Below are positions 37,322-45,301 of a stretch of 64,000 bases of DNA, piece after piece. The notes beneath the pieces are model-generated. The model made no database searches, was not told the origin of the DNA, and saw only the letters and a list, made by a program, of their open reading frames with translations. The position numbers were made by a program, and so were the translations under genes. Source of the DNA: Bradyrhizobium sp. CCBAU 53340 (lineage in GTDB: Bacteria; Pseudomonadota; Alphaproteobacteria; Rhizobiales; Xanthobacteraceae); the NCBI RefSeq assembly GCF_015291645.1, contig NZ_CP030055.1, positions 4,650,001-4,714,000 of the forward strand. The letters are read 5' to 3'. Within the stretch, counting starts at the first letter, position 1; each line of letters opens with the position of its first letter.

Positions 37322-38104
37322 ATGTCCTGGATTCACGAGCTTCTCGCCGGCGGCGGTGTCGGCCTCGTCGCGGGGCTGGCTTCGGGCTTCAGCGGCACGA
37401 GTCCGGGCGGCGGGCTCGTCGTCTTCAGTGTGCTGCTGCTCGGCGCCGAACAGCACGTCGCCCAAGGCACCTCGCTGATCACGCAGATACCGCCAACGGG
37501 CCTCGCCGGCGTGCGCCGTTACTGGCACAGCGGCCATCGCAGCCCGCTGCCATGGATCACCTGGATCGGCATCGGCTTTCTGATCGGCGGTATGGGCGGC
37601 GGCTATGCCGCGGCCGCGGTCTCCGACGCGGTGCTGCAATGGACCTATGTCGCCTATCTCGTCGCGCTGATCGCGCTGCTGATCCTGCGTCGCGACCGCA
37701 AGGACGATGGTGGCGACACTGGTGATCGGAACCGGCTGCCCTGGCCTCCCCTGCTCCTCATCGGCATGCTTGCCGGCTTCTCGTCCGGCTTCATGGGTAT
37801 CGGCGGCGGACTCGCGATCACGGTCGGCCTCGCCGCGGGCCTGCGCGTTCCGCAACATCAAGCACAGCTTGTCAGCCTGATCTTCTCGGTCATTCCGACC
37901 AACATTCCGGCGGCCTGGATCTACTGGAGCAAGGGACTGATGGTCGGCTGGCCGGCCATTATCGGCATTGTTGCAGGCCTCTGGATCGGCACCGATCTCG
38001 GTGCCCGCGCGGCCAACGGCGTCAGCAAGGCGGTGCTGCGCCGAAGCATGATCGCCCTCGTCGCGCTGATGGCGCTGTACATGAGCTACAAGGCGCTGAG
38101 CTAG
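37322..38104 (+). CDS. TauE/SafE-family permease in TetR operon
   Basis: A 260-residue membrane protein with two similar halves, each with a Gly-rich loop: LASGFSGTSPGGGLVVFSVLL and FSSGFMGIGGGLAITVGLAA. This is the TauE/SafE (DUF81) arrangement. Likely exports or imports an organic acid or sulfur anion whose presence is sensed by the TetR protein just upstream. It ends 7 bases from the convergent GST-like gene. Confidence 0.87.
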   Translation: MSWIHELLAGGGVGLVAGLASGFSGTSPGGGLVVFSVLLLGAEQHVAQGTSLITQIPPTGLAGVRRYWHSGHRSPLPWITWIGIGFLIGGMGGGYAAAAVSDAVLQWTYVAYLVALIALLILRRDRKDDGGDTGDRNRLPWPPLLLIGMLAGFSSGFMGIGGGLAITVGLAAGLRVPQHQAQLVSLIFSVIPTNIPAAWIYWSKGLMVGWPAIIGIVAGLWIGTDLGARAANGVSKAVLRRSMIALVALMALYMSYKALS

Positions 38105-38111
38105 GCTATGC

Positions 38112-38816
38112 TCAAGGCCGCTTCGGAATATTCAACCCGCGCTGCACCGCCGGCCGCGCCAGCCCGCGTTCGAGCCAGGCACCGACCGACTTGAACCGGG
38201 TGAATTCGACGAGGTCGCCGGCGCCATAGAAGCCGATCAGGTTGCGCACCCAGCCGAGCATGGAGATGTCGGCGATGGTGTAGTCGTCATCCATGAACCA
38301 TTGCCGGCTCGCAAGATGCGTTTCCATGACACCGAGCAGGCGTTTGGCTTCCTCGACGTAGCGGTCGCGCGGCCGCTTGTCCTCGAAATCCTTGCCGGCG
38401 AATTTGTGGAAGAAGCCGACCTGCCCGAACATCGGCCCGATGCCGCCCATCTGGAAATGCAGCCACTGGATGGTCTGGTAGCGCCGAGCGGCATCCTGCG
38501 GCAGCAGCTTGCCGGTCTTCTCGGCGAGGTATTGCAGGATCGCCCCGGACTCGAACAGCGGCAGCGGCTTGCCGCCGGGGCCGTTGGGATCGAGGATCGC
38601 CGGGATCTTGCCGTTCGGGTTGAGTGAGAGGAATTCAGCCGTCTTCTGATCGTCCTTGCCGAAGTCGACGAGATGAACTTCGTAAGGCAGCCCGATCTCC
38701 TCGAGCATGATGGAGACCTTGACGCCGTTCGGCGTCGGCAGCGAATAGAGCTGAAGCAGCTCGGGATGCTTGGCAGGCCAACGCTTGGTAATCGGAAAGG
38801 CGGAGAGATCGGACAT
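38112..38816 (-). CDS. Glutathione S-transferase family (YghU/YfcG-like)
   Basis: A 234-residue GST-fold protein: thioredoxin-like N-terminal domain (LYSLPTPNGVKVSIMLEEIG, NPNGKIPAILDP, LFESGAILQYLAE) and helical C-terminal domain (FMDDDYTIADISMLGWVRN). The TPNGVKVS motif is that of the nu-class disulfide-bond oxidoreductases YghU/YfcG, where Thr/Asn replace the usual catalytic residue. Probably glutathione-dependent disulfide reductase. Confidence 0.9.
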   Translation of the reverse strand: MSDLSAFPITKRWPAKHPELLQLYSLPTPNGVKVSIMLEEIGLPYEVHLVDFGKDDQKTAEFLSLNPNGKIPAILDPNGPGGKPLPLFESGAILQYLAEKTGKLLPQDAARRYQTIQWLHFQMGGIGPMFGQVGFFHKFAGKDFEDKRPRDRYVEEAKRLLGVMETHLASRQWFMDDDYTIADISMLGWVRNLIGFYGAGDLVEFTRFKSVGAWLERGLARPAVQRGLNIPKRP

Positions 38817-38916
38817 CGGGACCCCGGCTGCTTGCGTGAGAGTCTGCCTAATCTAGGCGAGCCGGGACATGGCGCAAGGCCGGGCCCTCGTCACACATGT
38901 CCGCCGCAAATGCCGC

Positions 38917-39060
38917 TCACAACGGCCGTAGCAGATGACTGGTGGCGTAGGCCACATCGCGCTGGGCGCGCTGCTCGATGAAGAGCTGCCCGGTGACGAG
39001 CAACGCTCCGATAAAAACGAGCGCGAGCATGGCGGTGGCGAATTGACTGGCATCATTCAT
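38917..39060 (-). CDS. Small single-pass membrane protein (47 aa)
   Basis: The ATG at 39060 gives 47 residues: MNDASQFATAMLALVFIGAL then a polar tail (EQRAQRDVAYATSHLLRPL). One clear membrane helix (ATAMLALVFIGALLVTGQLF). The open frame extends upstream to 39228, but that part is Arg-rich and has no membrane-protein or other recognisable character. Function unknown. Confidence 0.5.
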   Translation of the reverse strand: MNDASQFATAMLALVFIGALLVTGQLFIEQRAQRDVAYATSHLLRPL

Positions 39061-39175
39061 CGTAGGAGCTTCTTCAATTCGGGTTCGCACGGGGAACGCG
39101 GGCCGGCCGTCGTCAGTTCCTGCACAGTTCAAATAAACTGCCTGTTTTTCCCGATGGTCGACTGCCAGCTGATCC

Positions 39176-39841
39176 TCAGTAGTTGATCTCCATCCGCAAC
39201 TCCCGCGGATCGACCTCCTCTCCGCCAACGCGCTGCGTGCTGTCGCGCGCGGCGACCGCGCAGGCGCAAGCGTCGATGAGATCGTCGCGGCCGATTCCGG
39301 TGCCGTGGCGCTGTGTCAGCCATGTCGGCAGCTTCGTGAAACCGCGTTGCGTCAGCAGCGCGATGCGCTGCTGACGGCCTTCCGCCGTCGTCTTCTTCGC
39401 CAGCCGGACGCGCCCTGCGAGATTCCAGAAGATCAATTCCGGATGCGCTTCGCCGATCGTTGCCTGCCGGTCCGGCGTCATGATCTCGTCGACCTCCCTG
39501 ATCTTGTCCCTGATATTCCAGAGTTGGGCCGAGATCCCCCTGCCTTTGCCTTCGTGCTCCCAATAATGACGGTTGGCCGCCGCCATGTCGGGAAATGTCC
39601 AGAGGTCACGGCGGGCCCCGAGAAATACGGCAGGGCCCACCATTTCACGCGCACGCAAGTCGCAGCTCCGATAGCCGTTCGGCTTCAGACCGATCGGCAT
39701 GTCGATCATCGCACGCGCGTGCGGCATCGCCAGCAGACGCGTCAGGCCCGGCGAATAGTCGAATCCATGCTGGCCGCCCTCATCGATCCAGGCGGCGACC
39801 CAGCCGAAGCGAAATCCGTCGAGACCGAGATAGGTTTTCAC
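39176..39841 (-). CDS. DUF429 protein (RNase H-like fold)
   Basis: About 221 residues from GTG 39841 (an alternative GTG at 39883 adds 14 residues). DUF429 features: TYLGLDGFRFGWVAAW with the first Asp, ARAMIDMPIGLKPNGYRSCD with the second acidic pair and DDLIDACACAVAARD near the end. The Asp positions recall RuvC/RNase H-like nucleases, but no activity is known. It is the last gene of a cluster with an AhpD-like protein and an ECF sigma factor. Confidence 0.78.
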   Translation of the reverse strand: MKTYLGLDGFRFGWVAAWIDEGGQHGFDYSPGLTRLLAMPHARAMIDMPIGLKPNGYRSCDLRAREMVGPAVFLGARRDLWTFPDMAAANRHYWEHEGKGRGISAQLWNIRDKIREVDEIMTPDRQATIGEAHPELIFWNLAGRVRLAKKTTAEGRQQRIALLTQRGFTKLPTWLTQRHGTGIGRDDLIDACACAVAARDSTQRVGGEEVDPRELRMEINY

Positions 39842-39872
39842 ACGTCCTGTCCCGCCTCGAGCCAACGCTCGT

Positions 39873-40214
39873 TCATCCCCCACCCTGATGTCGTTCGAAC
39901 AGCCGCTGTGCCAGTAGCGCGTGCCCGAGCGTGCCGCCGGCGCGCACCGCCGCCGCGATCAGCGCGGCTTCCGCCACCTCCTCGCGCGTGGCACCTGCTT
40001 TCGCCGCCTGTGCCGTATGCACGTCGAGGCAATAGGCGCACTGCGTGGTGAGCGCGACCGCGAGCGAGATCAGCTCGCGATATTTCGGCGGAATCAGCCC
40101 GTCCTTGCGCTCGACCGCGTGGTTGAATGCCAGAAATGCATTGGCCTCGACCGGCGCCAGCGCGACGAAGGTTGGGATCGATTTGAGATCGTCAGGAGTT
40201 TGATAACAGGTCAT
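39873..40214 (-). CDS. AhpD/carboxymuconolactone decarboxylase-like protein
   Basis: A 113-residue all-helical protein with the redox motif CAYCLDVHTAQA (CxxC-x3-H of AhpD-type peroxidase partners) and preceding segment KYRELISLAVALTTQ. Likely a thiol-based antioxidant protein. The start is 3 bases after the ECF sigma stop, so they are co-transcribed, linking it to a stress-response role. Confidence 0.87.
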   Translation of the reverse strand: MTCYQTPDDLKSIPTFVALAPVEANAFLAFNHAVERKDGLIPPKYRELISLAVALTTQCAYCLDVHTAQAAKAGATREEVAEAALIAAAVRAGGTLGHALLAQRLFERHQGGG

Positions 40215-40217
40215 GGC

Positions 40218-40739
40218 TCATCTCGTCAGATATTCGCGCATCAAGGCACGGGCGCGATGCAGGCGCGCCTTCACGGTCTGTCGCGTCACGCCGAGCGCAT
40301 CGGCGATTTCGTCGATGGTCATTTCCTTGACATCACGCATCAACGCGACATCGCGGTAATGCGACGGCAGCGCCTCGAATGCTGCGGCGACATCGAGCCG
40401 CAGATCGGCCTCGGGCCGCGCGAGCAATGCAGCCTCGGTTTGGCTTTCGTCCGGCAACGGCGCGAAGCCGGCCTTGCGCGCGAGCCGCAGACATTCGCGG
40501 CGAACCACGCTGAACAGCCAGGCCGAAAATGCCAACAACGAGCGGATCGTGCCGACGTGCCGGAACAGGATCCACAGCGTCTCCTGTGCCGCGTCTTCGG
40601 CATCTGCGGAGCTGCGGCAGGTGGCGCGGGCGTAGCGGCGAATGTCCGGCTGCGCCGTCTCGAGCAGGCGGCCGATCGCCTCGGGGTCGCCCAGCCGCGC
40701 TGCCTCGAACAGGCTTGGCGGAATTGCGACCGCGCTCAC
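40218..40739 (-). CDS. ECF RNA polymerase sigma factor
   Basis: A 173-residue sigma-70 family (ECF) protein: region 2 with SSADAEDAAQETLWILFRHV and SAWLFSVVRRECLRLARKA, region 4 with ALPSHYRDVALMRDVKEMTI and IADALGVTRQTVKARLHRAR. The start is GTG 40739, which overlaps the upstream stop by four bases (GTGA); the longer frame in front is antisense-like Arg-rich sequence. No classical anti-sigma gene is adjacent; the upstream DUF2892 membrane protein with its CPMC motif is the only candidate partner. Confidence 0.87.
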   Translation of the reverse strand: MSAVAIPPSLFEAARLGDPEAIGRLLETAQPDIRRYARATCRSSADAEDAAQETLWILFRHVGTIRSLLAFSAWLFSVVRRECLRLARKAGFAPLPDESQTEAALLARPEADLRLDVAAAFEALPSHYRDVALMRDVKEMTIDEIADALGVTRQTVKARLHRARALMREYLTR

Positions 40740-40945
40740 GACACACCTCCCCGCCCGATCCCGGCCATCGCGCACATCGGGCAATAGCCGACGAGGCCGG
40801 TGAGCGCGAAGCCGGCGCCGCCGAGCGCGATCAGCCATGCTGGCGCACCCGTGAGATAGACCAATGCCGCGACCGCTATCGCGATCCCCGCGGCAACCCG
40901 CACCGCCTGATGCAGGCCGCCGATATTCTTCCTGTAAAATGCCAT
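40736..40945 (-). CDS. DUF2892 small inner-membrane protein
   Basis: A 69-residue protein with two membrane helices (RVAAGIAIAVAALVYLTGA; LIALGGAGFALTGLVGY) ending with GYCPMCAMAGIG, the C-P-x-C signature of the YgaP-like DUF2892 family. The GGAGG at 40952-40956 selects the ATG at 40945 over that at 40963. First gene of the ECF cluster. The CPMC pair could sense or carry thiol oxidation; that is inference. Confidence 0.82.
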   Translation of the reverse strand: MAFYRKNIGGLHQAVRVAAGIAIAVAALVYLTGAPAWLIALGGAGFALTGLVGYCPMCAMAGIGRGGVS

Positions 40946-41040
40946 CACATCCTCCGAGATCATCCGAGGCTGACTGCCTCGATCACAAGGAGGGCGCGTT
41001 GGCCGGAAAGGATTCGCGGGGATGTGCGATTTTTTTGCGG

Positions 41041-42225
41041 TCAGCCTCCGACGGCCTGATAGGCCAGGCGCTTGAACTCGAAGAAGAATGGATTCCAGAA
41101 ACCGAAATGGCGCTGCGCCATCAGCACGCCCGCGGTATTCGCCTCAGGGCAGATCCACCAATGGGTGCCGGCGAGCCCGCCCCACTGGAATTCACCGGTG
41201 GAGTTTGGGGGATCGAACGGCGTCGGCGCGAACGTCACGGCGCCACCGAGGCCAAAGCCCTTGCCCGGCATCGGCCCGAGATTGGCGAAGCGAATGGTAT
41301 GGCCATCAGGCAGCTGGTTGGTCATCATCTGCCGCAGCGTGCCCGGCTTCAGCAGCGCATCCGGCCCGGGCAGCAGCGCCTTCACCAGGGCCAGCATATC
41401 AGGCAGGGTCGAGACCAGCCCGCCACCACCGTCCAGCCGCGGGAACGGCCGCCGATAGGCCTGCGGATAAGGCAGATCGTCGGCGCGGGTGAGGCCCGGC
41501 TTCATCGGATCGAGCAGGTCGGCACCGGTGTAATGCGCGACCAGCCTGCCCTGCTGCGCTTCCGGCACAAAGAAGCCGGTATCGGTCATGCCTAGCGGAT
41601 CGAAGATGCGTTCCTTCAAGGTAGCATCGAGCGGCTTGCCCGAGACGACCTCGACCACGCGACCGAGCACGTCGGTCGCCACCGAATATTCCCAGGACGT
41701 GCCGGGATGATAGGACAGCGGCAGATCTGCGAGCTTGTCGATCATGTCGGTCAGCGGCGTCAGCGGATTGAGCACGCGCGCGTCGTTGTAACCTTTGAAC
41801 AACACCGCACCGGGATCGAAGAAGCCGTAGCTGAGACCGGATGTGTGGGTCAGAAGCTGGCGGATCGTGATCGGGTTTCTCGCCGGTTCGACATCGGCAA
41901 GGCTCGACGCGCCCTGCTTCAGCACCTTGCGATTGCCGAGCTGCGGCAGGTATTTCTCGACCGGGTCATCGAGCCCGATACGGCCCTCCTCGACCAGCAA
42001 CATGATCGCAGAGGTGACGAAGATCTTGGTGTTGGAGAACGCACGGAAAATATGGTCAGGCCGCAGCGCGGTCTTCGCCTCGCGATCAGCGAAGCCGACG
42101 CATTGCTGGTCGACCACCTCGCGCCCGCGCAGCACCGCCCAGGACACGCCCGGGATGATCTCCTGATCGACGTAGCGCTGCATCGCCGTCCGTACGGCGG
42201 AAAAATCTGGCGTCCTGGCGTCCAT
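41041..42225 (-). CDS. Serine hydrolase, beta-lactamase class C family
   Basis: A 394-residue protein of the penicillin-binding/esterase (EstB-like) family. The active-site SxxK is SNTK in FRAFSNTKIFVTSAIML, and the YxN-like motif is YSVA in WEYSVATDVLG. GVSWAVLRGREVVD at the N-terminus is also typical. No signal peptide is seen, so an esterase is more likely than a beta-lactamase. The ATG at 42225 is preferred to 42237 because of a GGGGG site just upstream. Confidence 0.87.
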   Translation of the reverse strand: MDARTPDFSAVRTAMQRYVDQEIIPGVSWAVLRGREVVDQQCVGFADREAKTALRPDHIFRAFSNTKIFVTSAIMLLVEEGRIGLDDPVEKYLPQLGNRKVLKQGASSLADVEPARNPITIRQLLTHTSGLSYGFFDPGAVLFKGYNDARVLNPLTPLTDMIDKLADLPLSYHPGTSWEYSVATDVLGRVVEVVSGKPLDATLKERIFDPLGMTDTGFFVPEAQQGRLVAHYTGADLLDPMKPGLTRADDLPYPQAYRRPFPRLDGGGGLVSTLPDMLALVKALLPGPDALLKPGTLRQMMTNQLPDGHTIRFANLGPMPGKGFGLGGAVTFAPTPFDPPNSTGEFQWGGLAGTHWWICPEANTAGVLMAQRHFGFWNPFFFEFKRLAYQAVGG

Positions 42226-42298
42226 GCGTCCCCCCATTATGGTGGGGATGGATATAGCGCGCTTTCGCCGGAAATGAAGGGCTATCGTCGAAGGACGC

Positions 42299-42991
42299 CT
42301 ACTCCTGCTTCATGAACGCCGTCACATGCAGGCGGCGGCGAATGCGCATGCCCTGGCGCTGATAGAGCGCGATGGCGGATGTGTTGTTCGAGAACACGTG
42401 CAGGAACGGAATTTCGCCGCGCGCCTCGATTCGGCGCGCCACCGCCGCGAGCAGTGCCTGCGCATAGCCGCGCCCGCGATAATCAGGATGGACGCAGACC
42501 GCCGTCATCTCGACGAACTTGCCCGGCTTCATGCGCTCGCCGGTCATTGCGACCAGCTCGCCGCCTGCGCGGATGCCGAGGAATGTACCGAGCTCGTGCG
42601 TCCGCGCGGCGAACGGCCCCGGCTTGGTCAGCGTCGTCAGTGCCATCATCGCAGGAACGTCGGCCGTGCCGAGCGTAACGATCTCGGCGTCGCGCAATGG
42701 GCTGTCGGCGGGCGAGCCGATCATCTGCTCACCGCTCTCGGCCAGCACCACCTTGAAGCCGCCGGGGACATCGACCGGCTCCGGCGTGAACAGCGCGACA
42801 ACTTGCGAAGGCGCCATGAGATCACCGAGCGCGGCGAAGCTCTGCTCCGACATGTCGACCATGTCGGCAAACGGCGTCATGTCCACGGGATAGCGCCGCG
42901 CAAGCGGGCCGCCCTCGGCCAGATGCTTGTGGCTCGTTGTCAGCGCGCTCCAGATCGGACGGTCCAAAAGCGCTTCATCGCTGCCAGGCAT
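42299..42991 (-). CDS. GNAT-family N-acetyltransferase
   Basis: A 230-residue protein. The C-terminal half is a GNAT domain (FVEMTAVCVHPDYRGRGYAQ for the acetyl-CoA loop; FLHVFSNNTSAIALYQRQGM). The N-terminal 90 residues are of the FR47/DUF-type seen in other rhizobial acetyltransferases. It follows the Lin0512 gene by 4 bases and is the third gene of the ClC unit. Confidence 0.85.
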   Translation of the reverse strand: MPGSDEALLDRPIWSALTTSHKHLAEGGPLARRYPVDMTPFADMVDMSEQSFAALGDLMAPSQVVALFTPEPVDVPGGFKVVLAESGEQMIGSPADSPLRDAEIVTLGTADVPAMMALTTLTKPGPFAARTHELGTFLGIRAGGELVAMTGERMKPGKFVEMTAVCVHPDYRGRGYAQALLAAVARRIEARGEIPFLHVFSNNTSAIALYQRQGMRIRRRLHVTAFMKQE

Positions 42992-42995
42992 TGGC

Positions 42996-43349
42996 TCAGT
43001 CCTTGTCGAAGCTGACGATGACGGCCGCGTTGGCGATGAGGATGGGGTCGTTGGCCACCTCCGTCGCCGAGGGAATCTCCAGCCCGCCCTTGACCGCAGT
43101 GACGGTCACGGTGCCGTAGGGAAGCTCCTTGGCAACGGCCTCCTTGTCGACGGCCTCCGGATACGGCACGCCGATCGTGACATCGACGAACATGTCGTTC
43201 GCGGTCTTGCCGATCATCCGGAAGAAGCCGAGGCTCGAATGCCTGATAGCATCCGACACCGCGCGCTTCGCCGCCTTGGTGGCGTCCCGGCCGTGAACGT
43301 CGACGCCCATGCCCATTTCGGTGACACAACGAACGCGGGTCATGCTCAT
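42996..43349 (-). CDS. Lin0512-family protein
   Basis: A 117-residue protein that matches the Lin0512 family: CVTEMGMGVDVHGRDATKAA, then ANDMFVDVTIGVPYPE and GGLEIPSATEVANDP. Family members are ring-forming small proteins of unknown function, often in two-gene units. It lies 18 bases after the ClC gene. Confidence 0.85.
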   Translation of the reverse strand: MSMTRVRCVTEMGMGVDVHGRDATKAAKRAVSDAIRHSSLGFFRMIGKTANDMFVDVTIGVPYPEAVDKEAVAKELPYGTVTVTAVKGGLEIPSATEVANDPILIANAAVIVSFDKD

Positions 43350-43367
43350 TCCTGTCGATGCTGGAGT

Positions 43368-45194
43368 TCAGAGGGGCTGACCTTCCGCGATCCGCGTCTC
43401 CGGCACAAGCGTCTTTTCACGCAGGAAATATGCGTTGCGGTCTTCCTCCTGCGCGTTCACGACCGCGCGAATTCGCAGCAAATCCTTGCGAGCGACGAGG
43501 CCAACCACGCGATGGCTGGCGCGATCGACCACCGGCAGCCGCCCGAGATCGGAGCCGACCATGAGATCGGCGACCCGGCCAAGCACATCGTCAGGATGCG
43601 CCACCACGCTGGAGGTGTCCGACACGACATCATCGAGCGTCGCCGCCTGATGATCGCCCTCAGTGCGCCAGCGCAGCACATCGGCGCGGGTCACCATGCC
43701 GCTCAGCCGCCCGTCGGCCGCGACCACGGGATAGGATTTGTGACGGCGCTGATCCGACGTGAAGAAAGCGACCGCGGCATCCACGGGCATGTCGACCGGA
43801 AGCGTGTCGACATCAGTGACCATGACGTCGGTGACGCGCATCAGCTCGAACGGATCGATCGCGTATTCGCGGGTGACGTGCTGGCCGCGGCGCGCAATCT
43901 TCTCGGTGAGGATCGAGCGCTTGAGCAGCAGCACGGTGACGGCGTGCGCCGCACCGGTTGCCGCCAGCAGCGGCAGCAGCATGTCGATATTGCCGGTTAG
44001 CTCGATGGCAAACATCACGCCTGTCAGCGGCGAGCGCATCGTGCCGCCCATCATCGCGGCCATGCCGACCAGCGCCCAGAACGACGCACCACCGGGCAGC
44101 ACCAGTCCCTCCATCCAGCCGGCAGTGCCGCCGAGAATGAGCAGCGGCGCCAGCACGCCGCCCGACGTGCCCGAGCTCAGCGCGACCACCCAGATCACCG
44201 ACTTCACCAGCAGCAGCCGGATCGCTTCGTCGCGCACCATGTGGCCGGACAACAGATCGGCGATGACGTCGTAGCCGACGCCGAGCGCTCGCGGATCGAT
44301 CAGCCCGCCAAGGCCGACGACAAGACCGCCGAGCATCGGCCACCACATCCAGTGCACAGGCAGATGATCAAACAGATCCTCGATCGCGTAGAGCAGCCGC
44401 GTCATTAGCCCGGATTGCAGGCCGGCGACGACGCCGACGCCGATCGCAGCCGCGAGGCCCCACCAGGGCAGGTCCGGCCGCTCCGCGAACGGAAACAACG
44501 GGCCCGTCCCGAACAGCAGCGGGCGCCAGGCCGCCGATATCACCGCTCCCGTCACCACGGGCAGGAAGCTGCGCGGCTTCCATTCGAACAGCAGCAGCTC
44601 GACCGCGAGCAGCACCGCCGCGATCGGCGTACCGAAGATCGCGGTCATGCCGGCGGCCGCGCCCGCGACCAGCAGTGTCTTGCGCTCGGCGGCGGTGAGG
44701 TGGAAGCACTGGGCGAAGATCGATCCGATCGCGCCGCCCGTCATGATGATCGGTCCTTCCGCGCCGAACGGGCCACCGCTTCCGATCGACACCGCCGAGG
44801 ATACCGGCTTCAGGACCGCGACCTTCGGCTGCATCCGGCTGCCGCCGATCAGAATCGCCTCGATCGCCTCGGGAATGCCGTGGCCCCGGATCTTCTCCGA
44901 GCCGAACCGCGCCATCAGCCCGATCACGAGCCCGCCCAGCGCCGGCGCCAGCACCATCCAGACCCCGGGATGGGCATTGGCCAGCGAGACATTCGCGGTG
45001 CTGACATGGCCGAACCAGACCAGATTGGTCACCAGCGCGATCAGCTTCAACAGCACCCAGGCCGCCCCGGCACTGATGCTGCCGACCAGCAGTGCCATTC
45101 CGATCAGGACCAGCACGCGGCGATCGGCGGTAAAATCTCCGGGCTTGCCGCGAGGACGCGGGAGGCCGCCGGTGATGTCGGGGGTCTGGCGCAT
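43368..45194 (-). CDS. ClC-family chloride channel/antiporter with CBS domains
   Basis: A 608-residue protein. The ClC core (about residues 30-430) has the selectivity-filter loops GSGGPFGAEGPIIMTGGA, GTSGGVLAPLLILGGTAG and HGIPEAIEAIL. A C-terminal region of about 150 residues holds two CBS modules (VMVTDVDTLPVDMPVDAAVA; VVAHPDDVLGRVADLMVGSD). The gating Glu in the first loop is GAEGP, consistent with an H+/Cl- antiporter or a channel. The longer upstream frame (to 45257) runs through an AT-rich palindrome, so the ATG at 45194 is preferred. It heads a unit with the Lin0512 and GNAT genes. Confidence 0.93.
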   Translation of the reverse strand: MRQTPDITGGLPRPRGKPGDFTADRRVLVLIGMALLVGSISAGAAWVLLKLIALVTNLVWFGHVSTANVSLANAHPGVWMVLAPALGGLVIGLMARFGSEKIRGHGIPEAIEAILIGGSRMQPKVAVLKPVSSAVSIGSGGPFGAEGPIIMTGGAIGSIFAQCFHLTAAERKTLLVAGAAAGMTAIFGTPIAAVLLAVELLLFEWKPRSFLPVVTGAVISAAWRPLLFGTGPLFPFAERPDLPWWGLAAAIGVGVVAGLQSGLMTRLLYAIEDLFDHLPVHWMWWPMLGGLVVGLGGLIDPRALGVGYDVIADLLSGHMVRDEAIRLLLVKSVIWVVALSSGTSGGVLAPLLILGGTAGWMEGLVLPGGASFWALVGMAAMMGGTMRSPLTGVMFAIELTGNIDMLLPLLAATGAAHAVTVLLLKRSILTEKIARRGQHVTREYAIDPFELMRVTDVMVTDVDTLPVDMPVDAAVAFFTSDQRRHKSYPVVAADGRLSGMVTRADVLRWRTEGDHQAATLDDVVSDTSSVVAHPDDVLGRVADLMVGSDLGRLPVVDRASHRVVGLVARKDLLRIRAVVNAQEEDRNAYFLREKTLVPETRIAEGQPL

Positions 45195-45231
45195 GGATGT
45201 CTCTTGTCGGGAGGATTCTTCGCGCCCGCCA

Positions 45232-45252
45232 ATATATCGTACTGCGATATAT
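45232..45252. promoter_or_regulatory. AT-rich palindrome upstream of the ClC operon
   Basis: A perfect 8-bp inverted repeat (atatatcg / cgatatat) with 5-base spacer, 38-58 bases upstream of the ClC start, in the promoter position. AT-rich within a GC-rich genome. It resembles the tatatc-ttac-gatata site before the PadR gene at 53331-53346. Confidence 0.5.
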
Positions 45253-45301
45253 ATCAAGGAATGCCAGGTATGACCCGCCTGACAAGATGGTAAACCGGGG
45301 G

